The notes: generated by a model from the letters alone, not told the origin. 64,000 bases of DNA from Bacteroides mediterraneensis (GCF_900128455.1 NZ_LT635783.1:596322-660321); one strand, 5' to 3'; shown: positions 54,089-63,608, numbered from the stretch's first letter. Program-made: numbers and translations.

Positions 54089-54143
54089 TAGAAAATGCGG
54101 TGAAAAAAGAAAAAATGTGCGGAAAAGTTCCGGAAAATAGTTG

Positions 54144-54151
54144 TATTTTTG
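54144..54151 (+). promoter_or_regulatory. -7 promoter box for the lipoprotein gene
   Basis: TATTTTTG is a perfect match. It lies downstream of an in-frame TTG at 54141 and so excludes that TTG as the start. Confidence 0.5.
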
Positions 54152-54176
54152 TCGCTATAGAATCATGTATAAACGT

Positions 54177-55001
54177 ATGAAAAAGATAGGATTATTGATC
54201 TTTCCCATGGCGGTGGCACTGTGTGGATGCCAGAGTGACGAAAAGCGTGCCGGCGAATTGTTCCAGCGTGCGGAAACGGCGTACGCTGCCGGTGAGTATA
54301 GTTTGGCCAAGTTGCAGATTGACAGCATCCGCAACCTGTATCCCAAGGCTTTTGAGGTGCGGAAAGCCGGCATCAAGCTGATGCAGCAGATTGACCTTGC
54401 CGAGCAGACCAAGACCCTGGGCTATCTGGACAGTATGATGACGGTGAAGCAGGCGGCCCTCGACTCCATCAAAGGAAAGTTCGTGTTGGAAAAAGATACC
54501 GCCTACCAGGAAGTTGGCAATTATTTCTATCCCACACAGGTGGTCGAGAAGAACATCGGGCGGTCGTTCCTGCGTGCACAGGTGAGCGAGCAAGGCGAGA
54601 TGTCGCTCACTTCCATCTATTGTGCCGGAGGAAGCATCCATCACACGGCAGTGAAGGTGAGCGTGGACGATACGTTTGCCGAGACACCACAGTCGGTCGA
54701 CAGCTATGAGACCACCGACTTGGGCCGCCCGGTAGAGAAAGCCGACTACAAGCTGGGGCAGGACGGAGGCGTCATTGCCTTTCTGGTGGCCAACCGCGAC
54801 AAGAAGAACATCCGTCTGGAGTTTATCGGCGACCGTAACTACAAGACGGTGATGCGTCCGGACGATGTGAAGGCTGTGGCTGAACTGAGCGAGCTGGCGC
54901 GTGTGCTTTCTGCAATGGAGGAAATCAAGAAAGAGCAGAAGGAAGCCAACCTGAAAATCAAGTTTGTGAAACGGAAGATGGAAGAGAATCCGGAAGAATA
55001 A
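54177..55001 (+). CDS. Conserved lipoprotein of unknown function with C-terminal coiled coil
   Basis: A 274-residue lipoprotein (Cys18 in VALCGC, followed by QSDEK, an acidic context that fits outer-surface export). After a TPR-like start (AGELFQRAETAYAAGEYSLAKL, about residues 25-46), it has a central beta-rich part and ends in a Lys/Glu coiled coil (EIKKEQKEANLKIKFVKRKM). I do not recognise the family. ATG 54165 (12 bases upstream, MYKRMKKIG) is an equally possible start. It stands alone and is closed by a terminator that overlaps its stop. Confidence 0.78.
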   Translation: MKKIGLLIFPMAVALCGCQSDEKRAGELFQRAETAYAAGEYSLAKLQIDSIRNLYPKAFEVRKAGIKLMQQIDLAEQTKTLGYLDSMMTVKQAALDSIKGKFVLEKDTAYQEVGNYFYPTQVVEKNIGRSFLRAQVSEQGEMSLTSIYCAGGSIHHTAVKVSVDDTFAETPQSVDSYETTDLGRPVEKADYKLGQDGGVIAFLVANRDKKNIRLEFIGDRNYKTVMRPDDVKAVAELSELARVLSAMEEIKKEQKEANLKIKFVKRKMEENPEE

Positions 55002-55022
55002 AATTACCGGGAATTCTTTTTT
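54984..55022 (+). terminator. Intrinsic terminator overlapping the lipoprotein stop
   Basis: AGAATCCGG (54984-54992) pairs with CCGG-ATTCT (55007-55017, with a 2-base bulge GA), then a T run. The left arm is inside the coding sequence. Confidence 0.7.
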
Positions 55023-55094
55023 ACGTATAGATTTTGTGTGCAGCAGGGAGCAATGCCTGTTGCACATTTACTTTTTGTAGAAAAATTTAGTATT

Positions 55095-57440
55095 ATGAAA
55101 TTCAGACATGCGTTTACGTGTACGGTATTTGCCACCATGATTACGGCGACTATCGGTGCACAGGAAGCTCCCCAGCTGGGAAAGGCTCCGTTGGAGGAAG
55201 TGATTCAGGCAATGACCCTGGAAGAGAAAGTCAGTTTGTTGGTCGGCAGTGCCGGAAAGATAGAGAGTGACCAGACGGCGGCCATCGGAAATCAGGGCGC
55301 GTTGGTGCCGGGAGCCGCGGGCGAGACCAATGCGATTCCCCGCTTGGGTATCCCGGCGACGGTGTTGGCGGACGGGCCTGCGGGGGTACGTATTTCGCCG
55401 ACGCGTGACAATACGAGCCAGACTTTCTACTGTACCCATTTTCCGGTGGAAACCTTGCTGGCTTCTACCTGGAACACGGAACTGGTGCATCAGGTGGGCG
55501 AGGCCATGGGAGAAGAAGCAAAACGCTATGGCGTGGATGTCTTGCTGGGACCGGCTACCAATATCCACCGGAACCCGCTGAACGGACGAAACTTTGAATA
55601 TTATTCCGAAGACCCTTTGCTGGCAGGCGAGATGGCAGCGGCCATGATTGAAGGTGTCCAGTCGAACGGGGTCGGCACTTCGTTGAAGCATTTTGCCCTG
55701 AACAACCAGGAAACAAACCGTACCAGCAACGATGTGGTGGTGTCTCCGCGTACCTTCCGGGAAATCTATCTCAAGCCGTTCGAAATCGCGGTGAAGAAGG
55801 CGAAACCGTGGACCATCATGAGTTCTTACAATAAAATCAATGGTACGTATGCTTCGGAGCGTGCCGACTTGCTGACCGATATTTTGCGGCACGAATGGGG
55901 CTTCGACGGGATGGTGATGACCGACTGGTTTGGCGGACAGCACACCACCTGGCAGATGGAAGCCGGCAATGACTTGCTGATGCCGGGAAAGAAAAGCCAG
56001 TGTGAAGACCTCATCAAGGCCGTAAGAAGCGGGGTGTTGTCGCAGGACATCATCAACCGGAACGTCCGTCATATCCTGGAATACATCCTCCGTACACCGC
56101 GCTTTCAGGGATACCAGGCTACGAACGACCCTGATTTGCCGCAGCATGCCCAGATTACGCGGGCTTCGGCTTCCGAAGGTATGATTCTGTTGGAGAACAA
56201 AGGTATGACGCTTCCGTTGGATAAGAAGGCGGCCAAACGCATCGCCCTTTTCGGTTGCACGTCGTACGACTTCATTGCAGGAGGTACCGGCAGTGGAGAT
56301 GTGAACAGCCGGTACACCGTGTCTTTGTCCGAAGGATTGAAGGCAGGCGGCTTTAAACTGGATAAAACTTTGACCGGTTTGTACGAAACCTATCTGGCTG
56401 AGCAGAAAAAGAGTCTGGAAAAGTCCGAAGGATTCTGGGGACACCGTCCGCGGGCCAAAGAGATGCAGCTCGGTAAGGCACAGCTGGCACAGGCCGCTTC
56501 ACAAAATCAGGTGGCCATTGTGACCATCGGCAAGACATCGGGTGAATTCCTGGACCGCAGTATCCGTTCCAATTTCAATCTGGTGGCAGAGGAAAAAGAA
56601 CTGATTCAGCAGGTGTGCGAAGCATTCCATGCTCGGCAAAAGAAAGTGATTGTGATATTGAATGTCTGTGGCGTGATTGAGACCGCCAGCTGGCGCGAGC
56701 TTCCCGATGCCATCCTGCTGGCTTGGATGGGCGGACAGGAAGGCGGGAATACTGTAGCCGACATTCTGGCCGGGAAAGTCAATCCGTCGGGCCGTCTGCC
56801 GATGACCTTCCCGATGCAGTATGCCGATGTGCCTTCCAAAGACAATTTCCCGGACCTCGATGCCATTTCGGAAGAAGATATGAACAAGGCGCTCCAAAAC
56901 TTTGTGGATGTCCGTACGTCCGGCGACAGAAAGAATTTCGATGTGACCACGTACGAAGAAGGTATCTTTGTGGGGTACCGTTATTATGATACGAAAAATG
57001 TACCGGTAGCCTATCCGTTTGGATTTGGCCTGTCCTACACCACCTTCGATTATGCGGATGCGTCGGCACAGGTAGAAGGCGATTGCGTGAAAGTGTCGCT
57101 GAAAGTCAGGAACACGGGCAAGGTGGCCGGAAAGGAAGTCGTGCAGATTTATGTCTCGGCTCCCGGAAAGGATATGTCCAAGCCGAAGAAAGAGCTGAAG
57201 GCATTCCAGAAGACGCCGTTGCTCCAGCCGGGTGAGACACAGGAACTTCAGTTCCAGATTCCGGTGGAGGCACTGGCTTCCTTCAATGAAAAAGACAGCC
57301 GTTGGCAAGTGGAGGGTGGACAGTACCAAGTACAGGTAGCCCAGAACAGCCGGGATGTAAAAGTGAGTCTCCCGGTTCAGCTTTCGGAAAGAATCACGGA
57401 AACCGTACAACCCTTGATGTTGCCGGTGGCAGAGTGGTAA
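55095..57440 (+). CDS. GH3-family glycosidase, secreted
   Basis: A 781-residue GH3 exo-glycosidase with a signal peptide (about 1-22, ATIGAQ). The barrel domain opens MTLEEKVSLLVGSAG. NIHRNPLNGRNFEYYSEDP is near residue 160, KHFALNNQETNR near 200, and the nucleophile Asp277 is in MVMTDWFGGQHT. The second alpha/beta domain follows, with LLENKGMTLPL and AGKVNPSGRLPMTFP, then a C-terminal fibronectin-III-like domain ([13 protein letters not shown]). It differs from the PUL GH3 at 31853 and lies 21 kb away, so it is not part of that locus. I start at ATG 55095. Beta-glucosidase is the default activity; other beta-linked sugars are possible. Confidence 0.9.
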   Translation: MKFRHAFTCTVFATMITATIGAQEAPQLGKAPLEEVIQAMTLEEKVSLLVGSAGKIESDQTAAIGNQGALVPGAAGETNAIPRLGIPATVLADGPAGVRISPTRDNTSQTFYCTHFPVETLLASTWNTELVHQVGEAMGEEAKRYGVDVLLGPATNIHRNPLNGRNFEYYSEDPLLAGEMAAAMIEGVQSNGVGTSLKHFALNNQETNRTSNDVVVSPRTFREIYLKPFEIAVKKAKPWTIMSSYNKINGTYASERADLLTDILRHEWGFDGMVMTDWFGGQHTTWQMEAGNDLLMPGKKSQCEDLIKAVRSGVLSQDIINRNVRHILEYILRTPRFQGYQATNDPDLPQHAQITRASASEGMILLENKGMTLPLDKKAAKRIALFGCTSYDFIAGGTGSGDVNSRYTVSLSEGLKAGGFKLDKTLTGLYETYLAEQKKSLEKSEGFWGHRPRAKEMQLGKAQLAQAASQNQVAIVTIGKTSGEFLDRSIRSNFNLVAEEKELIQQVCEAFHARQKKVIVILNVCGVIETASWRELPDAILLAWMGGQEGGNTVADILAGKVNPSGRLPMTFPMQYADVPSKDNFPDLDAISEEDMNKALQNFVDVRTSGDRKNFDVTTYEEGIFVGYRYYDTKNVPVAYPFGFGLSYTTFDYADASAQVEGDCVKVSLKVRNTGKVAGKEVVQIYVSAPGKDMSKPKKELKAFQKTPLLQPGETQELQFQIPVEALASFNEKDSRWQVEGGQYQVQVAQNSRDVKVSLPVQLSERITETVQPLMLPVAEW

Positions 57441-57466
57441 ACTTTTCGGATTTCCAAACATTTTAG

Positions 57467-57522
57467 CCGTATAGATTGTTATAGGAGGTGAAAAAAATCA
57501 CACAATCTATACGGTTATTTTT
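57467..57522 (+). terminator. Intrinsic terminator with a Shine-Dalgarno-like loop, abutting the next ATG
   Basis: A perfect 13-bp stem (CCGTATAGATTGT 57467-57479 with ACAATCTATACGG 57502-57514) is followed by TTATTTTT directly against the transglutaminase ATG (57523). The 22-base loop contains AGGAGGTG (57483-57490), a full anti-16S match that is rare in this phylum. Confidence 0.8.
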
Positions 57523-59097
57523 ATGAAGCAATTATTTCCCATGACCTTGGGGCTGTGGGTGGTATGTGGTTTGTTCCTTTTCGGTTGCCGGAAGGAAAAA
57601 CTGGAGACACCGCCTGAAAAATCCCCTGTAGAATCGGTCGATGAGACACAGGAGAAAAAAGAATCCGATACGGAAACGGAAAAAGAGGAAGACACCTCCA
57701 ATGAACAGGAGGGAACAATGGAGGAATCCGGGAAAGAGAGCGATGCATTCCGCGCATTGACCAACGGCGTCTTGCGGGGTGAGAAAGAAATCGCTGTCAG
57801 GGAATTTCATATCCCCACTGCCAAGGCAGACAGTGTGTACAATGCGTTCTTGCGCAGTCATCCCCTGTTGTTTCACCTGAAAGTCAGTGGGAATATCGGT
57901 TACCGGGTGGATTTGGAGCATCCCGAATACCTGGCGGCTTTTCTGCCGCAATATGCTGTTTTGCCGACCGCCCTGCCCGACATTTATCCACGTCTGGAAG
58001 AAAGCATTGAAAATTTCTATGCCTTGTTGGACTATCGGATGAGCCAAGCGGAGGTTGCCTATACCCTGTATCAGAAACTTTGTCAAGAGGTCGTATATGG
58101 AGAACGCAACGAAGATTTCCCTAATCTGGCATACGCTTCTTTCTCGGCATTGGGCGTTTTTCTGACGCACAAGGCGGTCTGCCAAGGCTACAGCCTGTCG
58201 TATTCTTTGTTGATGAACGGACTGGGTATCCCGACCGATTATGTGACGGGAGCCATTGCCGGAACTTCCGGGCATGCGTGGAACCGCATTTATCTGGACG
58301 GGAACTGGTATCATGCCGACGCGACTTTTGATGACGCCAGCACCTATAGGATGCCGAGAATGGGAAGCATCAACAAATATTTCCTTTGCTCGGATTACTT
58401 GTTCTATGGTGCGTTTGCCCATCCGAAGCCACATTTGAACTTGCAGGAGCGTATTTATGCGCCCTCCGGGCATAAGTTTGATTCGGAGAAGTGTGTGGTC
58501 CGCCGGTACAATACCAAGGGAGAAGTCATTAAGACCGAGGCCCGCTATGTCGACGGATATTGGTATTACCAGACGGCCCGTGGTGGGAAAAAGCAAATTC
58601 TGAAAAGCGATTTCTGCGGGCAGCAGGCACAGGTTATCCGGCAGTTGCAAATGCCCTCGGTTATCGAAGATGTGGACCGGATGCAATATACCCGCGACCG
58701 GATTTATTTTATTGACTATCTCAATGGTGACTATTTTATCTGTTCGATGAACTATGACGGAAACGGTTTCCGGCAGGAGAAAAAGATTTCGTACATCGAC
58801 GCGGTAAACCCCAAACTGAAATTGTCGCGTGACGACAGTGCGCCGGTTCCGGTGTGTAAAGGAGTTATCGCTTTGAAGGCAGAAACCATGCTGGCCCGCT
58901 TGAGGCTGCTGTATTGCCATGGCAACGACGATTATTTCGAATTGTCGCAACCTCAGGCCAAGGAGCTGGAGGCATTGGTGAAGAAAGTGGAGCCGCTGCT
59001 CGAAAAACCGATGGATGAGGCGCAGGCTGATGGGTTGGCCAAGGAGATGCGGGCAAAGCGAAAGGCCTACAGTGTGCCGTGCTCGGTGAGACCTTGA
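57523..59097 (+). CDS. Transglutaminase-like lipoprotein
   Basis: A 524-residue lipoprotein (Cys22 in LFLFGC). A Glu/Thr/Lys-rich linker (about residues 30-75) separates it from the membrane. The transglutaminase-like core shows the catalytic triad in order: Cys in AVCQGYSLSYSLL (about 224), His in SGHAWNRIYLDG (about 250) and Asp in YHADATFDD (about 264). The C-terminal region (about 320-490) is beta-rich, with a DUF5050-like stretch (RDRIYFIDYLNGDYFICS). Such proteins often act as peptidases on envelope substrates. It has no obvious promoter of its own: its ATG sits on the tail of the preceding terminator. No terminator separates it from the insertion sequence downstream. Confidence 0.82.
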   Translation: MKQLFPMTLGLWVVCGLFLFGCRKEKLETPPEKSPVESVDETQEKKESDTETEKEEDTSNEQEGTMEESGKESDAFRALTNGVLRGEKEIAVREFHIPTAKADSVYNAFLRSHPLLFHLKVSGNIGYRVDLEHPEYLAAFLPQYAVLPTALPDIYPRLEESIENFYALLDYRMSQAEVAYTLYQKLCQEVVYGERNEDFPNLAYASFSALGVFLTHKAVCQGYSLSYSLLMNGLGIPTDYVTGAIAGTSGHAWNRIYLDGNWYHADATFDDASTYRMPRMGSINKYFLCSDYLFYGAFAHPKPHLNLQERIYAPSGHKFDSEKCVVRRYNTKGEVIKTEARYVDGYWYYQTARGGKKQILKSDFCGQQAQVIRQLQMPSVIEDVDRMQYTRDRIYFIDYLNGDYFICSMNYDGNGFRQEKKISYIDAVNPKLKLSRDDSAPVPVCKGVIALKAETMLARLRLLYCHGNDDYFELSQPQAKELEALVKKVEPLLEKPMDEAQADGLAKEMRAKRKAYSVPCSVRP

Positions 59098-59303
59098 GAC
59101 ATTTTGATACTACAGCATTCCCATGAGTAGAGATTTTGAAGGGAGGACTGTAGAAAAAGAGGCTGTCTCAAAATGAATTGAGATGGCCTCTGTCGTTTCA
59201 TATCAGACTGAAGTCGTTTGGATTTTTCTCAAAAAAAGGAATTTACAAGTTTCTTTCTACAGATTTCATCGCTTTAAACGGTTTTTTCTTGGTCAGAAGC
59301 CTC

Positions 59304-60815
59304 CTAAGAGGCTACTTTTGCAAGATTATGCGCTATGGCCAGCAGGCCAAATTCAATTTCCACCTTCTTCAGTCCACGGAGATGGAACCTCTTGAAGTGC
59401 TTGTTGTTCTTGAGGTTTCCAAATACGGCTTCCACATCCTGCGGCCGCTGGCTCCGGTATTTAAGACCTTCCGCAGAAAGGAGTTTCTCACGTTCCCTTT
59501 CCTTGATTTTCCTCAGCCTGTGGTTTACCTGCACAATCCTTTCCGACCGGCTTCTGTGACACCGGCATCTTAACGGGCAGCCCTTGCAGTTCCGGGCCCT
59601 GTACCTTGAGATGGTCTGTACAAAACCGTTGTCCGTCGTCCGCTTTACATCGGAGAGTCTTTTCATCCTCTGTCCCATCGGACAGTACATCCCGTCGGTT
59701 TCTTCATTATAGTAAAAGTTGGCAGACAGGAACGGGTCATTCCTGAAGCTCCTTTTCTGTTCCTTGTGGAAATAGCTGTACTTTATGAAGGTTTCAATGC
59801 CATGCCTGAAGGCGTACAGGTAGTTCTCCTCGCTTCCGTATCCGGCGTCACAGACGGACACGTCAGGATATCTGCCGTACAGGGAATGGAAGTCTTCCAT
59901 GTGCAGGGGATAGGTGGAGGTGTCACCGGCACACTGGTGGAGGGTATAGTTCAGGATGAACTGTCTGTTGGTACTGACCTGCGGGTTGTATCCGGGCTTG
60001 AGCTGCCCGTTCCTCATGTGGTCCTCCTTCATCCGCATGAACGTGGCGTCGGGGTCTGTCTTGGAGTAGCTGTTGCGCCCATCGAGAATCTTTCCCTGGG
60101 ATTCATATTTCTTCAGCTGTTCGGGCCATGCCTTCCTCACGCGCCGAACCTTGGCCTTCACTTTCCGGTCCGCATCCGTTCCCTCCAAGGCTTCATGTAT
60201 CTGCTCCAGCGCCCTTTCCACCTTCTCGGGGGTGATGTCCTGGTAAGTGACGGGAGCGGAGTCGCGCAACTCCTGCTTGGTGACGGACTCGGCGTACCGC
60301 CATATTTCCTCAAGCTGTTCCGCGATTCTGGAGATGCGGGTGTGGATGGACTTGCCCCAGACGAACGTATAACGGTTGGCGTTTGCTTCCATCTTCGTCC
60401 CGTCGGTGCAGGCCACGTCCAGACTTACAAAGCCCTCCGCCACGAGGAACTTCACGATGGTGGCGAAGACGGTCTTGAGCACATCCTTCAGCCGACTGCT
60501 GCGGAAACGGTTGATGGTGTTGTGGTCAGGAGTCACATTGCCGGTCAGCCACATGAAGCGGATGTCATTGCGGCAAAACTCTTCGATGCGGCGGCTGGAA
60601 TAGATGTTGCGCAGATAGGCATATACCAGAATCTGCAGCATCATGCGGGGATGGTAGGCCGGACAGCCTTTGACGGAGTACTTGCGGTAAAGTTCTTCCA
60701 GGCTGATCTGTTCAATGATACGGTGAACAACCCGGACCGGGTCGTTCTGGGGAATAAAATCGCCTAAACACGGAGGTAAAAGCAGATTATCGTTGGAGGT
60801 ATAGTTTTTAAACAT
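59304..60815 (-). CDS. IS1182-family transposase
   Basis: A 503-residue DDE transposase. The N-terminal DUF772-type DNA-binding region (about residues 15-125) includes LYRKYSVKGCPAYHPRMML and DHNTINRFR. The catalytic acids are in DVACTDGTKMEAN (about 137), SVCDAGYGSEENYLYAF (about 330) and DVEAVFGNLKNNKHFKRF (about 470). A cysteine cluster RARNCKGCPLRCRCHR (about 425) is typical of the IS1182 branch. The frame is complete, with no stop or frameshift, so the element may still be active. Confidence 0.93.
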   Translation of the reverse strand: MFKNYTSNDNLLLPPCLGDFIPQNDPVRVVHRIIEQISLEELYRKYSVKGCPAYHPRMMLQILVYAYLRNIYSSRRIEEFCRNDIRFMWLTGNVTPDHNTINRFRSSRLKDVLKTVFATIVKFLVAEGFVSLDVACTDGTKMEANANRYTFVWGKSIHTRISRIAEQLEEIWRYAESVTKQELRDSAPVTYQDITPEKVERALEQIHEALEGTDADRKVKAKVRRVRKAWPEQLKKYESQGKILDGRNSYSKTDPDATFMRMKEDHMRNGQLKPGYNPQVSTNRQFILNYTLHQCAGDTSTYPLHMEDFHSLYGRYPDVSVCDAGYGSEENYLYAFRHGIETFIKYSYFHKEQKRSFRNDPFLSANFYYNEETDGMYCPMGQRMKRLSDVKRTTDNGFVQTISRYRARNCKGCPLRCRCHRSRSERIVQVNHRLRKIKEREREKLLSAEGLKYRSQRPQDVEAVFGNLKNNKHFKRFHLRGLKKVEIEFGLLAIAHNLAKVAS

Positions 60816-60840
60816 TATCTTTGGGATATATTGCTTGATT

Positions 60841-60913
60841 CCCTAAGATACAAAAAATTAGGGAGACGGGCAAGTCCTGACTGAGCGAAGTTGGGGCTTG
60901 CCCGATTTTTTTT
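60841..60913. terminator. Bidirectional terminator at the right end of the IS
   Basis: An 8-bp GC-rich stem (CGGGCAAG 60867-60874 with CTTGCCCG 60897-60904) with T8 on the plus side, plus an adjacent CCCTAA/TTAGGG stem (60841-60864) with a T run on the minus side. It probably shields the transposase from readthrough out of the efflux operon. Confidence 0.75.
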
Positions 60914-60994
60914 GCAGACACAAAAAAGGCCATCTCAAATTATATTTCAATTTGAGACAGCCTCTTTTTTTATCCTTCACATCGTCGTTGATAA

Positions 60995-62569
60995 TTAAGC
61001 ATTTTCACGTTTCATGAGGTGCTTGATGCGTCGGATGCGGGGCAAACGTCCCACTACATTTTTATTTAAGAACTTCTCGAAAAGGATGAGAGCCAGAAAC
61101 AAGACACCGACGATACAGACCCAGCCATACATCTCTTTCAGGCTGACCAGCGTGGCCTGTTTCATGGCTTCCCCGTAGATGCTGTGGAAAGTCTGTGCAT
61201 TGAGGGCCGTGTTTACCTCATCCAGTTCGATGGAGAGGGTCTGGAAGTTTTCCGGTAAGATGTGTTGCCATATCCGGCTATAGATGGCACCTCCCAGTAC
61301 GGAACCGAATCCGGTACGGATGAAACCCAGAATGGACAGCACCTGAAAGAAATGCTGGAAAGGGACGATGCCGGTGACGTACACCGTGAGCGAGATGTAC
61401 AGAATGATGTAACCGGCTCCGCGCAGCAGGGTAGGGCCATAGAGCCATTCGATGTTCATGTTCGGGTCGATGAGGAAGTACATGAAACACTGGTAGCCCA
61501 CAATCAAGGCAAATCCTAAAAAGACGGGCACTTTGTATCCTCCGTGCAGGCGGACGTGCCACTGGTAGGCAAAGATGCATCCCAACACCGTACCTCCCAG
61601 GTTCCACCAGTTCAGCGAGACATCGTTCAGCACGTCGTATTGCAGGATGCCGTGTGTGAAGATGTTTTGCAGGACGGTCGGTGCCGCCAGAAAGAAGCAG
61701 AGCATCAGGAACAGGAAGAGCAGGGACGTGAGGTTGCGATATTTGAAGGCTTCCAGGGCGATGTACGGATGCCGGCGGACAATCATCCGGTGGATGCTGA
61801 GGGCCAGCGAGAGAATGGCAATCAGGGTACCGAGGAGGATTTGCAGGGAATCGAACCAGTCGTAGAACTTGCCATATTCGAACACGAAGATGACAGACAG
61901 CAGGAAGATGGACCACAAGGCTCCTCCCAGCCAGTCGATGCCGAACAGGGGCAGCGGCTTCATGAACCGGAAGTGGCGGGTGAGGGCTGCCGTGAGTCCC
62001 CACAGTACGAACAGCAGTCCCATGATGAACCAGTGCATGGAGTGCCAGTTGCTCCAGTAGCCCAGGTAGACGGTGAGCAGGCCTGAAAGCTGGATGCTTC
62101 CCAGTACAATCATATACACCACGGGGAAGAACACGGCGAAGTTACGGGTCGGTGTCAGACTCAGCTGTACGTTCGACAGGGCTTCGAAGGTGCCCCACAT
62201 GCGCAGCATGCCCGCAATGAAGCAGACAATGACCAGCACCGGGAGGCTTTCGGTATGCATCGTAATCAGGTTGCACACAATCAGGGCCGGACACACGAAC
62301 AGCAGGATGCTGCGGGTGGTGAACCGGAATTTCAGGCGGAACAGGATGGGGAAGATAATCGTCATGCCCACGAAGGAGGCATAGCCGGCCATCATCACAT
62401 CTTCCTGCATCAGGGCCAGTGAGCCGACCATCTGCGACACGGACGACAGGTAGATGCCACCGCTGAACTGGAAGGCCACGGCGAAGAAGAGACAAAGAAA
62501 CACCCGTATCTTGTCCGGTACGAAGTCGCGGAACATCATGACGCGGGTAGGCATATTCGGTCCGGCCAT
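60995..62569 (-). CDS. MFS efflux transporter, EmrB/DHA2-like
   Basis: A 524-residue inner-membrane exporter with about 12-14 predicted helices. It starts with a short cytosolic N-terminus before the first helix (VFLCLFFAVAFQFSGGIYL), has an even helix series through the sequence, and ends in a basic tail (LPRIRRIKHLMKREN). It lacks a strong canonical GxLaDrxGrkxxl motif, which is common in this Bacteroidota clade. Its ATG is one base after the hlyD-like stop, so it is translationally coupled. Together the genes form a tripartite drug-efflux pump. Substrates are unknown. Confidence 0.88.
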   Translation of the reverse strand: MAGPNMPTRVMMFRDFVPDKIRVFLCLFFAVAFQFSGGIYLSSVSQMVGSLALMQEDVMMAGYASFVGMTIIFPILFRLKFRFTTRSILLFVCPALIVCNLITMHTESLPVLVIVCFIAGMLRMWGTFEALSNVQLSLTPTRNFAVFFPVVYMIVLGSIQLSGLLTVYLGYWSNWHSMHWFIMGLLFVLWGLTAALTRHFRFMKPLPLFGIDWLGGALWSIFLLSVIFVFEYGKFYDWFDSLQILLGTLIAILSLALSIHRMIVRRHPYIALEAFKYRNLTSLLFLFLMLCFFLAAPTVLQNIFTHGILQYDVLNDVSLNWWNLGGTVLGCIFAYQWHVRLHGGYKVPVFLGFALIVGYQCFMYFLIDPNMNIEWLYGPTLLRGAGYIILYISLTVYVTGIVPFQHFFQVLSILGFIRTGFGSVLGGAIYSRIWQHILPENFQTLSIELDEVNTALNAQTFHSIYGEAMKQATLVSLKEMYGWVCIVGVLFLALILFEKFLNKNVVGRLPRIRRIKHLMKRENA

Positions 62570-62570
62570 A

Positions 62571-63608
62571 TCAGTATCTCACTTTACATTCCACATTCAT
62601 TCCGGCACGGAGGCGCGCCAGGTCTTCCGGCTTGTTGTCGGCTGTAAATTCAATGCGTACGGGGATGCGCTGTTCCACCTTGACGAAGTTGCCGGCGGAA
62701 TTGTCCTGTGGCATCAGGGACAGGGAAGAGCCGGTGGCATCCGAGATGGAAGAAACCACCCCTGTGAATTTCACGCCCGGTACGGCATCCACCTGAATGT
62801 CTACTTTCTGTCCGTTCTGCATGACGGAGGTCTGCGTTTCCTTGTAGTTGGCAATGACCCACTTTTCTGTCTCGTCAATCAGGGTCACCATGGTCTGTCC
62901 CGGTTGTACCAGCTGTCCTTCGTGAATGTTCTTGCGACCGGTCATTCCGTCGGCAGTGGCCACGATGACGGTGTACGACAAGTTCAGCTTGGCCAGGTTC
63001 AGTTCGGCAGCCGCTACTTTGATGGCTGCGTCGTTCTGTTCCAGGCGTTGGGTCTGTTCATGTTTCACCAGGGAGGTGGATTGCTTCTGGCGGGTCATCT
63101 GCTCGTAGCGCGCCTTGGCCGCTTCGTATTCTGTCTTCACCCGGTCGTATTGCTGGACGGTGACGGCATGTTTCTTTATCATCTCCGTGTACCGTTTGTA
63201 GTCGGCCTCGGCATTCTTCAGGCGGACGGCTGCTTCGCGGATACCCGCATCGGTCACCAGAATGTTGCTTTGTGTGGTACTGATGGTGGTGTGCATGGCA
63301 TCCTTTCCTACCAATGCATTCTGGTAGTTGGCTTCAGCCTGTGCCAGACGCAGCAGGTATTCCGAGTCCTCAATCACCAGCAGGGTGTCTCCCTTGCGGA
63401 CTTTCTGGTATTCTTCGAAATAGATTTTCTTGATGAATCCCGGCACGCGGGTGTTGATGGGAGTGATGTGTTGTTTCACCTGTGCATTGTCGGTGTATTC
63501 CACGTTGCCTAGGTGGACGAAATGACTGCACACCCACACAATTCCTGCGAGGATGATGACGGTAAGAATGATATTCGAAATCTGTTTGTTTCTTTTTATA
63601 TTAGCCAT
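62571..63608 (-). CDS. HlyD/EmrA-family membrane-fusion protein
   Basis: A 345-residue periplasmic adaptor. One N-terminal membrane anchor (about residues 10-30, NIILTVIILAGIVWVCSHF) is followed by the split lipoyl/barrel-sandwich region (VRKGDTLLVIEDSEYLLRLAQAEANY) and a long coiled-coil hairpin (about 85-200, YEAAKARYEQMTRQKQ). The second half-lipoyl part is near 215 (GRKNIHEGQLVQPGQTMVTL), and a beta-barrel ends the protein. It links the MFS pump to the TolC-like channel, and its gene lies between them. Confidence 0.93.
   Translation of the reverse strand: MANIKRNKQISNIILTVIILAGIVWVCSHFVHLGNVEYTDNAQVKQHITPINTRVPGFIKKIYFEEYQKVRKGDTLLVIEDSEYLLRLAQAEANYQNALVGKDAMHTTISTTQSNILVTDAGIREAAVRLKNAEADYKRYTEMIKKHAVTVQQYDRVKTEYEAAKARYEQMTRQKQSTSLVKHEQTQRLEQNDAAIKVAAAELNLAKLNLSYTVIVATADGMTGRKNIHEGQLVQPGQTMVTLIDETEKWVIANYKETQTSVMQNGQKVDIQVDAVPGVKFTGVVSSISDATGSSLSLMPQDNSAGNFVKVEQRIPVRIEFTADNKPEDLARLRAGMNVECKVRY

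Larger units (their letters stand above)
59154..60970. mobile_element. IS1182-like insertion sequence
   Basis: About 1.8 kb bounded by inverted repeats: AAAAAGAGGCTGTCTCAAA at the left (from 59154) and TTTGAGACAGCCTCTTTTT at the right (60951-60969). Each end is also an internal imperfect palindrome (about 59161-59188 and 60928-60962), so both ends can form hairpins. It carries one transposase gene, which is complete. No clear target duplication could be seen. It lies between the convergent ends of the transglutaminase gene and the efflux operon and breaks no gene. Confidence 0.88.

Noticed and set aside
55095-57440. Second GH3 gene as part of the 20-34 kb PUL
   Set aside because: It is 21 kb away, flanked by its own terminators, with no susC/susD or regulator beside it.
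59766-60767. Plus-strand frame of 333 codons inside the IS
   Set aside because: Shadow of the complete transposase.
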